A DNA stretch of 49,209 nucleotides from an uncultured Caldimonas sp. Its GTDB lineage: Bacteria; Pseudomonadota; Gammaproteobacteria; Burkholderiales; Burkholderiaceae. A program made the translations under genes and the position numbers. The notes below the pieces were generated by a model. The model searched no databases and was not told the DNA's origin. It saw only the letters and a program-made list of their open reading frames with translations. The stretch is taken from assembly GCF_946480305.1 (NCBI RefSeq), contig NZ_CAMLJQ010000034.1:1-49209 (forward strand). Reading direction: 5' to 3'. Below, piece after piece: positions 1 to 12,713 of this stretch; the stretch's first letter is position 1, and every line of letters begins with the position of its first letter.

Positions 1-4391
<4,391 letters not shown>

Positions 4392-4411
4392 CCGGACGGT
4401 AGGAGTACGAA

Positions 4412-5878
4412 ATGGGAAAAGTCACTGGCTTCATGGAATACGAGCGGGTCGAGGAGTCGTACGAGCCCGCCCCCACCCGGCTGAAGCACTACAAAGAGTT
4501 CGTCATCGGCCTGAAGGAAGATGAAGCGCGCGTCCAGGGCGCGCGCTGCATGGACTGCGGCATTCCGTTTTGCAACAACGGCTGTCCGGTCAACAACATC
4601 ATCCCGGACTTCAACGACCTCGTGTACCGCAACGAGTGGCAGCGCGCGATCGAGGTGCTGCACTCGACCAACAACTTCCCGGAGTTCACCGGCCGCATCT
4701 GCCCCGCGCCCTGCGAGGCGGCCTGCACTCTGAACTTCAACGACGACCCGGTCGGCATCAAGTCGATCGAGCGCGCAATCATCGACCGTGCGTGGGCCGA
4801 AGGTTGGGTGGCGCCGCAGCCGCCGAAGGTCAAGACGGGCAAGAAGGTTGCCATCATTGGCTCCGGTCCTGCGGGCATGGCGGCTGCGCAGCAGTTGGCA
4901 CGCGTGGGGCACGACGTCACGGTGTTCGAGAAGAACGACCGCGTCGGCGGCCTGCTGCGCTACGGCATTCCCGACTTCAAGATGGAGAAGTCGCTGATCG
5001 ACCGCCGCGTCAAGCAGATGGAGGCCGAGGGCGTGACCTTCCGCACCAGCGTGCTGGTCGGCAAGATGCCCGAGGGCTCCAAGGTCACCAACCTGGCGAA
5101 GGAGACGATCTCGCCCGAGCAGTTGGCGAAGGAGTTCGATGCCGTGCTGCTGGCCGGAGGCGCCGAGCAGCCGCGCGACCTGCCGGCACCGGGGCGTGAC
5201 CTGGCCGGCATCCATTTCGCGATGGAGTTCCTGCCGCAGCAGAACCGCGTCAACGCCGGCGACAAGGTCAAGGACCAGATCATGGCGACGGGCAAGCACG
5301 TCATCGTGATCGGCGGCGGCGACACCGGCTCCGATTGCGTCGGCACGTCCAACCGCCATGGCGCGAAGAGCGTCGTGCAGTTCGAGTTGATGCCCATGCC
5401 GCCCGAGCACGAGAACAAGGCGCTGACCTGGCCGTACTGGCCGTACAAGCTGCGCACCTCGTCCAGCCACGAAGAGGGCTGCGAGCGCGAATTCGCGATC
5501 GCCACGAAGGAGTTCATGGGCGAGAACGGCAAGGTCACGGCGATCAAGACCGTCCGGGTCGAGTGGAAGGACGGCAAGATGGTCGAGGTGCCGGGCTCCG
5601 AGCAGGTGCTGAAGGCCGATCTGGTGTTGCTGGCCATGGGCTTCGTCAGCCCGGTTGCGAGCGTGCTGGAGTCCTTCGGTGTCGAGAAGGATGCGCGCGG
5701 CAACGCGCGAGCGAGCACCGACTTCATGGGCGGCTACCAGACCAGCGTCGACAAGGTCTTCGCGGCCGGCGACATCCGCCGCGGACAGTCGCTGGTGGTG
5801 TGGGCGATCCGCGAGGGTCGCCAGGCGGCGCGGGCCGTCGACGAGTTCCTGATGGGTGCGAGCGACCTGCCTCGTTGA
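4412..5878 (+). CDS. gltD: Glutamate synthase (NADPH) small subunit
   Basis: Small (beta) subunit of glutamate synthase, 488 residues, the normal length. It oxidises NADPH through FAD and passes electrons via Fe-S clusters to the FMN of GltB. The N-terminal Fe-S domain shows the cysteine groups [14 protein letters not shown] and CPAPCEAAC. An FAD-binding GSGPAG motif lies near residue 150 and an NADPH-binding GGGDTGSD motif near residue 295. The ATG is preceded by TAGGAG at the usual distance. It ends the gltBD operon. A GC-rich hairpin without a T-tract follows at 5896-5920. Confidence 0.97.
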   Translation: MGKVTGFMEYERVEESYEPAPTRLKHYKEFVIGLKEDEARVQGARCMDCGIPFCNNGCPVNNIIPDFNDLVYRNEWQRAIEVLHSTNNFPEFTGRICPAPCEAACTLNFNDDPVGIKSIERAIIDRAWAEGWVAPQPPKVKTGKKVAIIGSGPAGMAAAQQLARVGHDVTVFEKNDRVGGLLRYGIPDFKMEKSLIDRRVKQMEAEGVTFRTSVLVGKMPEGSKVTNLAKETISPEQLAKEFDAVLLAGGAEQPRDLPAPGRDLAGIHFAMEFLPQQNRVNAGDKVKDQIMATGKHVIVIGGGDTGSDCVGTSNRHGAKSVVQFELMPMPPEHENKALTWPYWPYKLRTSSSHEEGCEREFAIATKEFMGENGKVTAIKTVRVEWKDGKMVEVPGSEQVLKADLVLLAMGFVSPVASVLESFGVEKDARGNARASTDFMGGYQTSVDKVFAAGDIRRGQSLVVWAIREGRQAARAVDEFLMGASDLPR

Positions 5879-5895
5879 TCGGGTGCTGCGCCCTG

Positions 5896-5920
5896 GGGTG
5901 CCGGTGCAACGCCGGCACCC
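5896..5920 (+). other. GC-rich hairpin after gltD
   Basis: Perfect 9-bp inverted repeat (GGGTGCCGG / CCGGCACCC) with a 7-nt loop, 17 nt after the gltD stop. No T-run follows, so it is at best a weak or Rho-assisted terminator or an mRNA 3'-end stabiliser. Confidence 0.4.
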
Positions 5921-6094
5921 GCGCTGCTGGCCGGCTCGCGCCCTCCTCAGTTAAACCGGTCTTAATTCACGCTGCCCAGAATGCGGTGTGGCCAGTGCGG
6001 GCGTTGGGCCCGTACAACATCGTGAAAGTGCGGCCCACCCACCCTTAGGGGGCTGCCGCCGGCCCGTCCCCGTGTTTTCCCCTATCATCCGACG

Positions 6095-6125
6095 GCCGGT
6101 GGTTTGATGACACCGGCTTTTTGTT
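6095..6125 (+). terminator. Intrinsic-terminator-like hairpin just before mlaF
   Basis: GCCGGTG / CACCGGC perfect 7-bp stem with a 9-nt loop, followed by TTTTTGTT, 17 nt before the mlaF ATG. It has the form of a Rho-independent terminator on the plus strand. It could end transcripts running through from gltBD. If the mla promoter lies upstream of it (a TATCAT hexamer sits at 6073-6078), it could instead act as a leader attenuator. The sequence alone does not decide. Confidence 0.5.
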
Positions 6126-6142
6126 GACCGTTCCCTTTCTGC

Positions 6143-6970
6143 ATGCCCTCCCATCCCGAGCCCCTTTCCACAGCCGCGCCGCTCGTCGAGTTGCGCGACG
6201 TGACCTTCGGCTACGGCGAGCGGAAGATCCTCGAACGGATCAGCCTCCAGGTGCCGCGAGGCAAGGTCGTGGCCCTGATGGGTGCCTCCGGCGGCGGCAA
6301 GACGACGGTGTTGCGCCTGATCGGCCGGCAGGTGTCGCCGCAAGCGGGGCAGGTGCTGTTCGATGGCCAGGACATCGGCCCGATGGATGCAGCGCAGCTC
6401 TACGCTGCCCGGCGCCGCATGGGCATGCTGTTCCAGTTCGGGGCGCTGTTCACCGATCTGTCCGTATTCGACAACGTGGCGTTCCCACTGCGCGAGCACA
6501 CGCGGCTGCCTGAAAGCATGATCCGCGACCTGGTCCTGATGAAGCTGAATGCGGTCGGCTTGCGCGGTGCGCGCGACCTGATGCCGAGCGAGGTCTCCGG
6601 CGGCATGGCGCGGCGGGTCGCGCTGGCGCGGGCCATCGCGCTCGACCCCGACCTGATCATGTACGACGAGCCGTTCGCGGGGCTGGACCCCATCTCGATG
6701 GGCGTGGCGGCGCGGCTGATCCGTCAGCTCAACGACACCCTCGGCGTGACGAGCATCGTGGTGTCGCACGACGTGGACGAAACCTTCCTGATCGCGGACC
6801 ACGTGGTGTTTCTCGCCAATGGCCGCATTGCCGCGCAAGGTACGCCCGCCGAGATGCGCGCTTCGACCGACCCGCTGGTGCGCCAGTTCGTCGATGCCCA
6901 GCCCGACGGCCCGGTGCGGTTCCACTACCCCGCGACCTCGGTGGCGGAAGATTTTCGCGTGGGGCGCTGA
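6143..6970 (+). CDS. mlaF: Phospholipid-trafficking ABC transporter ATPase MlaF
   Basis: Cytoplasmic ATPase of the Mla system, which moves phospholipids between inner and outer membranes to keep outer-membrane asymmetry. 275 residues, typical length. Walker A GASGGGKTT is near residue 50, the signature SGGMARR near 152 (the SGGM variant usual in MlaF instead of SGGQ), Walker B and D-loop in DLIMYDEPFAGLD, and the switch histidine in VVSHDVDE. No good Shine-Dalgarno precedes the ATG; the leader instead carries a terminator-like hairpin. It heads the six-gene operon mlaFEDACB, and mlaE starts 1 nt after its stop. Confidence 0.95.
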   Translation: MPSHPEPLSTAAPLVELRDVTFGYGERKILERISLQVPRGKVVALMGASGGGKTTVLRLIGRQVSPQAGQVLFDGQDIGPMDAAQLYAARRRMGMLFQFGALFTDLSVFDNVAFPLREHTRLPESMIRDLVLMKLNAVGLRGARDLMPSEVSGGMARRVALARAIALDPDLIMYDEPFAGLDPISMGVAARLIRQLNDTLGVTSIVVSHDVDETFLIADHVVFLANGRIAAQGTPAEMRASTDPLVRQFVDAQPDGPVRFHYPATSVAEDFRVGR

Positions 6971-6971
6971 G

Positions 6972-7757
6972 ATGCTGGGTTTCCTGCACCCCGCCAACGT
7001 CGGTGCCGCGGTTCGCGCCAAGCTCGACGACATCGGCTACGCGGCGCGTCTGCTGGTGCGCCTGGGCCTGCTCGGCGGCAAGGCGTTCGCACGGGCACGA
7101 CTGGTCATCGACCAGTTGCATTTCCTCGGCAATTACTCGCTCGCGATCATCACGGTATCGGGCCTGTTCGTCGGCTTCGTGCTCGGCTTGCAGGGGTACT
7201 ACACGCTGCAGCGCTACGGATCGTCGGAAGCCCTCGGCCTGCTGGTCGCGTTGTCGCTGGTGCGCGAGCTCGGGCCGGTGGTGAGCGCCTTGCTGTTTGC
7301 CGGGCGTGCCGGCACGTCGCTCACCGCGGAGATCGGCCTGATGAAGGCTGGCGAGCAGCTCGCCGCGATGGAAATGATGGCGGTCGACCCGGTGCAGCGT
7401 GTGCTGGCCCCGCGCTTCTGGGCCGGCGTGCTGGCGATGCCCCTGCTCGCGGCGGTGTTCAGTGCCGTGGGCATCATCGGCGGCTGGGTGGTTGGCGTCG
7501 TGCTGATCGGCGTCGACGAGGGGGCGTTCTGGTCGCAGATGCAGAACGGCGTCGACGTGTGGTCGGACGTCGGCAACGGCATCATCAAGAGTTTCGTGTT
7601 CGGCGTGACCGTCACGTTCGTTGCGCTGCTGCAGGGCTACGCCTGCAAACCGACGCCCGAGGGCGTTTCCCGCGCCACCACGCGAACCGTGGTGATGGCG
7701 TCACTTGCGGTGCTGGGCCTCGATTTCGTGCTCACCGCGTTGATGTTCTCGATTTGA
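6972..7757 (+). CDS. mlaE: Phospholipid ABC transporter permease MlaE
   Basis: Inner-membrane permease of the Mla complex (MlaE/PF02405 family), 261 residues. ATG 6972 is chosen because it follows the mlaF stop by 1 nt and gives the normal family N-terminus; the frame is open further upstream only inside mlaF. Several hydrophobic segments are visible (for example around residues 50-75, 145-180 and 235-258). The conserved family stretch LVRELGPVVSALLFAGRAG, followed by LTAEIGLMK, lies near residues 95-125. It works with MlaF, MlaD and MlaB. Confidence 0.95.
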   Translation: MLGFLHPANVGAAVRAKLDDIGYAARLLVRLGLLGGKAFARARLVIDQLHFLGNYSLAIITVSGLFVGFVLGLQGYYTLQRYGSSEALGLLVALSLVRELGPVVSALLFAGRAGTSLTAEIGLMKAGEQLAAMEMMAVDPVQRVLAPRFWAGVLAMPLLAAVFSAVGIIGGWVVGVVLIGVDEGAFWSQMQNGVDVWSDVGNGIIKSFVFGVTVTFVALLQGYACKPTPEGVSRATTRTVVMASLAVLGLDFVLTALMFSI

Positions 7758-7805
7758 TTGAACGTGCGGGCGGCCCTGACCGGCGCTCGCCGAGGAGTGG
7801 AGACG

Positions 7806-8300
7806 ATGCAGAAGTCTCGTCATGATGTATGGGTCGGACTGTTCGTGCTGATCGGCGCGGCAGCCGTGCTGTTTCTTGCGTTGAAGGCCGGCAACCTGGT
7901 GAGCCTGTCGTTCGAGCCGACCTATGTCGTCGACGCCCGCTTCGACAACATCGGTGGGCTGAAGCCCCGTGCCCCCGTCAAGAGTGCGGGTGTGGTGGTG
8001 GGGCGTGTCGAATCGATCCGTTTCGACGACCAGACCTATCAGGCGCGCGTGAGCCTCGAGCTGGAGCGTCGCTACGTGTTCCCGAAAGACAGCTCGGCCA
8101 AGATCCTCACCTCCGGGCTGCTCGGTGAGCAGTACATCGGACTCGAGCCCGGGGCGGAGGCGACCAACCTGGCTGCCGGCGACGTGATCACCCAGACGCA
8201 GTCGGCGGTCGTGCTCGAAAACCTCATCAGCCAGTTCCTGTACAGCCGTGCGGCCGAAGGGCCGAGCGCTCCCGCTGCTGGAGGAGGAACCAAGCCGTGA
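7806..8300 (+). CDS. mlaD: MCE-domain substrate-binding protein MlaD
   Basis: Inner-membrane-anchored MCE protein of the Mla complex, 164 residues. It forms the periplasmic ring that carries lipid. One N-terminal transmembrane segment (about residues 10-27) precedes a single MCE domain (about 38-120) with the typical FDNIGGLKPRAPVKSAGVVVGRV-type core. ATG 7806 is chosen because GAGGAGTGGAG lies just upstream; a TTG at 7758 would add 16 atypical residues. The end overlaps the mlaA start as GTGA. Short MlaD proteins like this with an Ala/Gly/Pro-rich tail are normal in the family. Confidence 0.94.
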   Translation: MQKSRHDVWVGLFVLIGAAAVLFLALKAGNLVSLSFEPTYVVDARFDNIGGLKPRAPVKSAGVVVGRVESIRFDDQTYQARVSLELERRYVFPKDSSAKILTSGLLGEQYIGLEPGAEATNLAAGDVITQTQSAVVLENLISQFLYSRAAEGPSAPAAGGGTKP

Positions 8301-9052
8301 ATACCACCGTGTCTATGAAACGTCTTGCCGCTGCCGCGTTGCTCGGCGCCATGCTCGCTGGCTGTGCCAGCAACCCACGCGACCCGCTCGAGCCGGTGAA
8401 CCGCAAGGTCTATGCATTCAACGATGCCGTCGACCGTGCGGTCGTGAAACCGGTGGCGACGGTCTACCGCGACACCATGCCTCAGCCAGTGCGCACCGGC
8501 GTCACGCACTTCTTCTCGAACATCGGTGATGCGTGGTCGGCGATCAACGCCTTCCTGCAGCTCAAGGCCGAGGCCGGCATGCGCAACACGATGCGCTTCG
8601 GCATGAACACGCTGTTCGGGCTCGGCGGCCTGCTCGACATTGCGAGCGAGGCCGGCATCGAGTCCCACCAGGAGGATTTCGGTCAGACGCTCGCGCATTG
8701 GGGTGTCGGTTCGGGGCCGTATCTCGTGCTGCCGCTGCTGGGGCCGTCGACCTTGCGCGATACCAGTGCCCTGCCGCTGGACATGAAAGCCTCCGGGTAC
8801 TTTTTCCAGAACGATCCGCAGACGGCTCTCGGCCTCTCGGGGCTGCGCCTGATCGACGCGCGGGCGCGCGCGCTCGCCGTGTCCAACATGCTGGGCGATG
8901 CCGCCCTGGACCCCTACCTGTTCGTCCGTGACGCGTACCTGCAGCGCCGCCGCAATCAGGTCTACGATGGCAACCCACCCGAAGAGCCGAGCCGCGGCAG
9001 CGAGTGGGATGAGGAAGGCACTGAGCCGCAGGCTGCGGCCGCGCCGCAATGA
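8297..9052 (+). CDS. mlaA: Outer-membrane lipoprotein MlaA (VacJ)
   Basis: Outer-membrane lipoprotein that removes mislocated phospholipids from the outer leaflet and hands them to MlaC. 251 residues with an N-terminal signal and lipobox LAGC near residue 23, then the family opening NPRDPLEPVNRKVYAFND. The GTG start at 8297 overlaps the mlaD stop and has GGAGGA upstream; ATG 8315 is an alternative start. The C-terminus is acidic and Ala-rich. In E. coli mlaA is unlinked to mlaFEDCB, but here it sits between mlaD and mlaC, so the whole pathway is in one operon. Confidence 0.94.
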   Translation: MNTTVSMKRLAAAALLGAMLAGCASNPRDPLEPVNRKVYAFNDAVDRAVVKPVATVYRDTMPQPVRTGVTHFFSNIGDAWSAINAFLQLKAEAGMRNTMRFGMNTLFGLGGLLDIASEAGIESHQEDFGQTLAHWGVGSGPYLVLPLLGPSTLRDTSALPLDMKASGYFFQNDPQTALGLSGLRLIDARARALAVSNMLGDAALDPYLFVRDAYLQRRRNQVYDGNPPEEPSRGSEWDEEGTEPQAAAAPQ

Positions 9053-9126
9053 ACCATTCGGGACGCGGGCAGTCTCAACAGCTTGCGATTCAGGGGCGCC
9101 GCGCGCTCCAAGGGAAAGGAAAAGTG

Positions 9127-9741
9127 ATGAACCGTCGAGGTTTTGCTGCTGCATGTTTCGGGGCAGCAATGTTTGTGTCAGGCAGCGTATGGGCGCAGCA
9201 GGCGCCCGACGCGCTGATCCGCGAGGTGTCGCAGGACGTGATCGACACCGCGCGCAACGACAAGGGCATCCAGGCGGGCGACTTGCAACGCGTCGTCGCA
9301 CTGGTCGACGCGAAGATCCTCCCGCACGTGAATTTCCAGCGCATGACCGCGTCCGCGGTCGGCCGCTATTGGCGGCAGGCCACGCCGGAGCAGCGGCAGC
9401 GTCTCCAGGATGAGTTCAAGCAGTTGCTGATGCGCACGTATGCGGGCGCGTTGTCGCAGGTGAAGGACCAGCAGATCCACATGAAGCCGATGCGTTCTGC
9501 GCCCGGCGATACCGAGGTCATCGTGCGCACGGAAATCCGTGGCCGCGGCGATCCGGTGCAAATGGACTACCGCCTCGAGAAGACCGCCAACGGCTGGAAG
9601 ATCTACGACGTCAACGTGCTTGGCGTGTGGCTGGTCGAGAACTACCGCAATACCTTCGCGCAGGAGATCAGCCAGGGCGGCATCGACGGCCTGATCAACA
9701 AGCTGGCCGAGCGCAACAAGGCGGCCAACGGTCGGACCTGA
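9127..9741 (+). CDS. mlaC: Periplasmic phospholipid-binding protein MlaC
   Basis: Periplasmic shuttle (MlaC/Ttg2D family) that carries phospholipid between MlaA and the MlaFEDB complex. 204 residues with a Sec signal peptide ending near WAQQA (about residues 1-25). The body matches the family, with the typical LLMRTYAGAL and YRLEKTANGWKIYDVNVLG segments. ATG 9127 has AAGGGAAAGGA upstream; a GTG at 9124 and a start at 9049 are possible, but the latter would bury the signal peptide. It is fifth in the mla operon. Confidence 0.93.
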   Translation: MNRRGFAAACFGAAMFVSGSVWAQQAPDALIREVSQDVIDTARNDKGIQAGDLQRVVALVDAKILPHVNFQRMTASAVGRYWRQATPEQRQRLQDEFKQLLMRTYAGALSQVKDQQIHMKPMRSAPGDTEVIVRTEIRGRGDPVQMDYRLEKTANGWKIYDVNVLGVWLVENYRNTFAQEISQGGIDGLINKLAERNKAANGRT

Positions 9742-9752
9742 GCGAGGCGCCG

Positions 9753-10025
9753 ATGTTGCTGTTGCCCGCGCGGCTGACCTTTGCCGAAGCCAACGACACG
9801 CTGCGCATGTTGCAGCAGGGGCTGAAGAACGAGCCCGGCGAGCGGCTCGTGGTGGATGCGACAGGCTTGCAGCACTTCGATTCGTCGGCGCTGGCCGTGC
9901 TGCTCGAATGCGAACGGCTCGCGGTGGCAGGCGGCAAGCGGTTCGAGGTGCACCAGATGCCGCTCAAGTTGCGCGACTTGGCGGGCTTGTACGGCATAGC
10001 CGAGCTGATGCCGGCGGCGGCCTGA
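9753..10025 (+). CDS. mlaB: STAS-domain protein MlaB
   Basis: Small cytoplasmic STAS-domain protein (90 residues) expected to bind MlaF and support assembly and activity of the Mla ATPase. It shows the STAS pattern VVDATGLQHFDSSALAVLLE near residues 30-50, including the conserved D-S-S-A stretch. It is the last gene of the mla operon, 11 nt after mlaC, and is followed within 25 nt by a strong terminator. STAS proteins are short and divergent, so the assignment rests partly on operon position. Confidence 0.9.
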   Translation: MLLLPARLTFAEANDTLRMLQQGLKNEPGERLVVDATGLQHFDSSALAVLLECERLAVAGGKRFEVHQMPLKLRDLAGLYGIAELMPAAA

Positions 10026-10046
10026 ACTGCCGCACGCCGTGACCAG

Positions 10047-10070
10047 ACGGGGGCTTCGAGCCCCCGTTTG
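10047..10070 (+). terminator. Rho-independent terminator of the mla operon
   Basis: ACGGGGGCT / AGCCCCCGT perfect 9-bp stem with a TCG loop (10047-10067), followed by a short T-run. It lies between the convergent mlaB and hexR genes. The minus-strand side lacks a T-tract, so it mainly serves the plus strand. Confidence 0.8.
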
Positions 10071-10925
10071 TCATTCCGGGTGGGCGTAGCGCTTGGCGCG
10101 CAGGTTGCGCTTGATCTCCTGCAGCATGGGCCGCAGGTGCTCGCCGAGGCGCAGCGCCACGCCGGTGGTCAGGATGTCGATGATCATCAGGTGCAGCAGG
10201 CGCGAGACCATCGGGCTGTAGCGGTCGTAGTCTTCGGGGTGATCGGCCGCCAGAAGGATTTGCGCCTGTTGCGCCAGCGGCGAGCCGCTCGCGGTGATGA
10301 CGATGGTCGTTGCGCCTTTCTTGCGCGCGATCTCTGCCGCGTCGAGCAGGTCGCGGCTGCGTCCCGAGTTGGAGATGATCACCACGCAATCGCCGGACTT
10401 GAGCATCGTGGCGCTCATCACCTGCACGTGCCCGTCGCTGCATGCCACCGCGTTCACGCCGAGCCGGAAGAACTTGTGCTGTGCATCCTGCGCGACGATG
10501 CCCGAGTTGCCCACGCCGTAGAACTCGATGCGCCTGCCGGCGCGTCCCGCTTCCGCCAGGGCTTCCATTGCCCGTTCGAAAGCGTGGCTGGCTGCATCGT
10601 TGCGGAACTTCAGCAAGGCCGACACCGTGTTGTCGATGACCTTGACGATGATGTCGGAGGGCTTGTCGTCCTCGTCGACCGAGCGGTGCACGAAGGGCAC
10701 GCCCTCGTTGACGCTGCCGGCCAGCTTGAGCTTGAAGTCCGCCAGGCCGTCGTAGCCGACGCTGCGGCAGAAGCGCACCACGGTCGGCTTGCTGACGTGG
10801 GCGCGTTCCGCGAGCTCGGCAACCGGCAGGCTGGCGAAGCTGCGCGGGTCGGCCAGCACCAGCTTGGCCACGCGCTGCTCGGCCGGCGGCAACGCCGGGA
10901 TCGACGCCTTGATGCGGTCCAGCAT
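10071..10925 (-). CDS. hexR: HexR-type MurR/RpiR family transcriptional regulator
   Basis: DNA-binding regulator of glucose and central carbon metabolism, 284 residues. It has an N-terminal RpiR helix-turn-helix (about 1-77, with VAELAERAHVSKPTVVRFCR) and a C-terminal SIS sugar-phosphate-binding domain (about 120-260, with FYGVGNSGIVAQD and IISNSGRSRD). HexR proteins in other proteobacteria sense 2-keto-3-deoxy-6-phosphogluconate and control zwf and Entner-Doudoroff genes. GAGGAG precedes the ATG. It lies 42 nt downstream of zwf on the same strand, so it is probably co-transcribed and may autoregulate through the zwf promoter. No edd or eda gene is in this window. Confidence 0.92.
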   Translation of the reverse strand: MLDRIKASIPALPPAEQRVAKLVLADPRSFASLPVAELAERAHVSKPTVVRFCRSVGYDGLADFKLKLAGSVNEGVPFVHRSVDEDDKPSDIIVKVIDNTVSALLKFRNDAASHAFERAMEALAEAGRAGRRIEFYGVGNSGIVAQDAQHKFFRLGVNAVACSDGHVQVMSATMLKSGDCVVIISNSGRSRDLLDAAEIARKKGATTIVITASGSPLAQQAQILLAADHPEDYDRYSPMVSRLLHLMIIDILTTGVALRLGEHLRPMLQEIKRNLRAKRYAHPE

Positions 10926-10967
10926 GTCTTGCTCCTCAACGCGGCACTTCGAAGGCCGCTCTCTTCG

Positions 10968-12416
10968 TTACTGCTCTTCGGACCACGTGTAGCCGTCGCG
11001 TGCCACCAGTGCACTCGCCGCGGGCGGGCCCCAACTGCCGGCGTTGTAGCTGCGCAGGCCGTTGCCGTCGCGGCTCCATGCGTCGAGGATGGGCTCGACC
11101 CAGCGCCACGCCTGTTCCTGCTCGTCGGAACGCACGAACAGGTTCAGGCGCCCCGCGATGGCATCGAGCAGCAGGCGTTCGTACGCGCCCACACGGTCGG
11201 TGGGGAAGGCCTTGTCGAAGTCGAGGTCGAGGAACACGGGCGACAGCGTTTCGTGCTGCCCGCCGGTGCCCTTTGCTGCGAGCAGGTGCAACTCCAGACC
11301 GTCTTCGGGCTGCAGCTTGATGACCAGCTTGTTCGCCTGGCTCTCGCCGGGGAAGATGCTGTGCGGCGTGGGGCGGAAGTTGACGACGATCTCGGCGTCG
11401 CGGGCGGCCAGCCGTTTGCCGGTGCGCAGGTAGAACGGCACGCCGGCCCAGCGCCAGTTCAGCACCTCGGTGCGCAGCGCGACGAAGGTTTCGCAGCGGC
11501 TGCCGGCAGGCACCTTGACCTCGTCGAGGTAGCCCGGCACGGGCTTGCCGTCGACGCTGCCCGCGCGGTATTGGCCGCGCACCACGTCGCGGGCCACCGT
11601 CTCGGGCGTGAAGGGCTTCAGCGAGCGCAGCACCTTGAGCTTCTCGTCACGGATCGCGTCGGCGTCACTGGTCGATGGCGGCTCCATCGCGATCATCGTC
11701 AGCAGCTGCAGCGCGTGGTTCTGAATCATGTCGCGCAGGGCGCCGGTGCGGTCGTAGAAATCGCCGCGTGTGCCGACACCGATGCTCTCGGCGAGTGTGA
11801 TCTGGATGTTCGCGATGCTCTCGCGCCGCCACAGCGGCTCGAACAGCGCGTTGCCGAAGCGCAGCGCCATCAGGTTCTGCACCGAGGGCTTGCCGAGGTA
11901 GTGGTCGATGCGGAAGGCCTGGTTCTCGGCGAACACCGAGCGCACGACGCGGTTGATCTCCTGCGCGCTCTTCAGGTCGTGGCCGAGCGGCTTTTCGAGC
12001 ACCACGCGGATGTGCGGCTCGTTGAGGCCGGCAGCACCGAGCTGTTCGCAGATCACCGGGAACAGGTGAGGGCTGGTGGCGAGGTAAAGCACGACCGTGT
12101 CGGCATTGCGCTCGGCCAGCCAGGACTTCAGGCGCTGGTAGTGCTCGGGTTGCGACAGATCGACCCGCCGGTAGAAGATCAACTCGGCGAAGCGGGCGAA
12201 TTCCTCGTCGCTCGGCCGCTTCGGCGTGTCGACTTCCTGGAAGCGCTCCTTGAGCCATGCGCGGTACTGCTCGTCGGACTGGTCGTCGCGGGCCACGGCC
12301 AGGATGCGCCCGCCCGGCGGCAGCTTGCCGTGGCGAAACGCCTGGAACAGCGCCGGCATCAGCTTGCGCCACGTGAGATCGCCCGTACCGCCAAAGAAGA
12401 CTAGATCGAAGGACAT
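10968..12416 (-). CDS. zwf: Glucose-6-phosphate 1-dehydrogenase
   Basis: Oxidises glucose-6-phosphate to 6-phosphogluconolactone with NADP+, the entry to the pentose phosphate and Entner-Doudoroff routes. 482 residues, full length. The N-terminal nucleotide-binding motif is [15 protein letters not shown], and the catalytic-histidine signature RIDHYLGK is near residue 170. The ATG at 12416 has no obvious Shine-Dalgarno sequence; a 13-bp palindrome (12425-12437) sits 8 nt upstream of it. Divergent from tal, with a 297-nt shared control region. Confidence 0.97.
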   Translation of the reverse strand: MSFDLVFFGGTGDLTWRKLMPALFQAFRHGKLPPGGRILAVARDDQSDEQYRAWLKERFQEVDTPKRPSDEEFARFAELIFYRRVDLSQPEHYQRLKSWLAERNADTVVLYLATSPHLFPVICEQLGAAGLNEPHIRVVLEKPLGHDLKSAQEINRVVRSVFAENQAFRIDHYLGKPSVQNLMALRFGNALFEPLWRRESIANIQITLAESIGVGTRGDFYDRTGALRDMIQNHALQLLTMIAMEPPSTSDADAIRDEKLKVLRSLKPFTPETVARDVVRGQYRAGSVDGKPVPGYLDEVKVPAGSRCETFVALRTEVLNWRWAGVPFYLRTGKRLAARDAEIVVNFRPTPHSIFPGESQANKLVIKLQPEDGLELHLLAAKGTGGQHETLSPVFLDLDFDKAFPTDRVGAYERLLLDAIAGRLNLFVRSDEQEQAWRWVEPILDAWSRDGNGLRSYNAGSWGPPAASALVARDGYTWSEEQ

Positions 12417-12424
12417 GGTCGAAA

Positions 12425-12437
12425 AACGGTAACCGTT
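12425..12437. promoter_or_regulatory. 13-bp palindrome upstream of zwf start
   Basis: AACGGT-A-ACCGTT is a perfect palindrome with a 1-nt centre, 8 nt before the zwf ATG. It shares the GGTAACC core with the palindromes in front of tal at 12591-12613. It could be an operator or could affect ribosome access to zwf. Confidence 0.4.
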
Positions 12438-12484
12438 GGAAAAGCGGAACGCGCCGAGCTAACGCTTGAAGAAGGGCCGACGCC

Positions 12485-12499
12485 TGTAATAAAGTTTCA
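12485..12499. promoter_or_regulatory. Candidate HexR operator
   Basis: TGTAATAAAGTTTCA matches 12 of 15 positions of the pseudo-palindrome TGTAATTAAATTACA reported for HexR in gammaproteobacteria (consensus recalled from the literature; betaproteobacterial sites may differ). On the minus strand it overlaps a plausible -10 for zwf (TTTATT, with TTGCCG 18 nt upstream). This would fit derepression of zwf when HexR is released. Confidence 0.5.
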
Positions 12500-12590
12500 C
12501 GGCGATGATGCCGGCAATTTTGTTTTGCGTCAATGGCGGGGCCCCGAAGCTGGGGCGAGCGGGTGCTCGAAATGGGAGCGATTACGGTGG

Positions 12591-12613
12591 GGTTACGGGG
12601 TAACCTTGTTACC
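12591..12613. promoter_or_regulatory. Two overlapping palindromes upstream of tal
   Basis: GGTTAC-GGG-GTAACC (12591-12605) and GGTAAC-CTT-GTTACC (12599-12613) are each perfect 6-bp inverted repeats with 3-nt spacers and share their middle arm. They lie about 100 nt before the tal ATG. Such tandem half-sites suggest cooperative binding of a dimeric regulator, whose identity is not evident from the sequence. Confidence 0.5.
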
Positions 12614-12713
12614 ATTCCTGCTTTCGGGAAGCGGACGGCGGTGCTGCCGCGCGCGAAAAGCTGCCGCGACCCAACGGAGACAATCCGCTTTTGCATCGTT
12701 TCTGGACCCTCAC

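Noticed and set aside
10068..12404. 778-codon open frame on the plus strand opposite hexR and zwf
   Set aside because: It is antisense to two well-supported genes and its product is low-complexity Arg/His/Gly/Val-rich, as expected from a mirror frame in GC-rich DNA.
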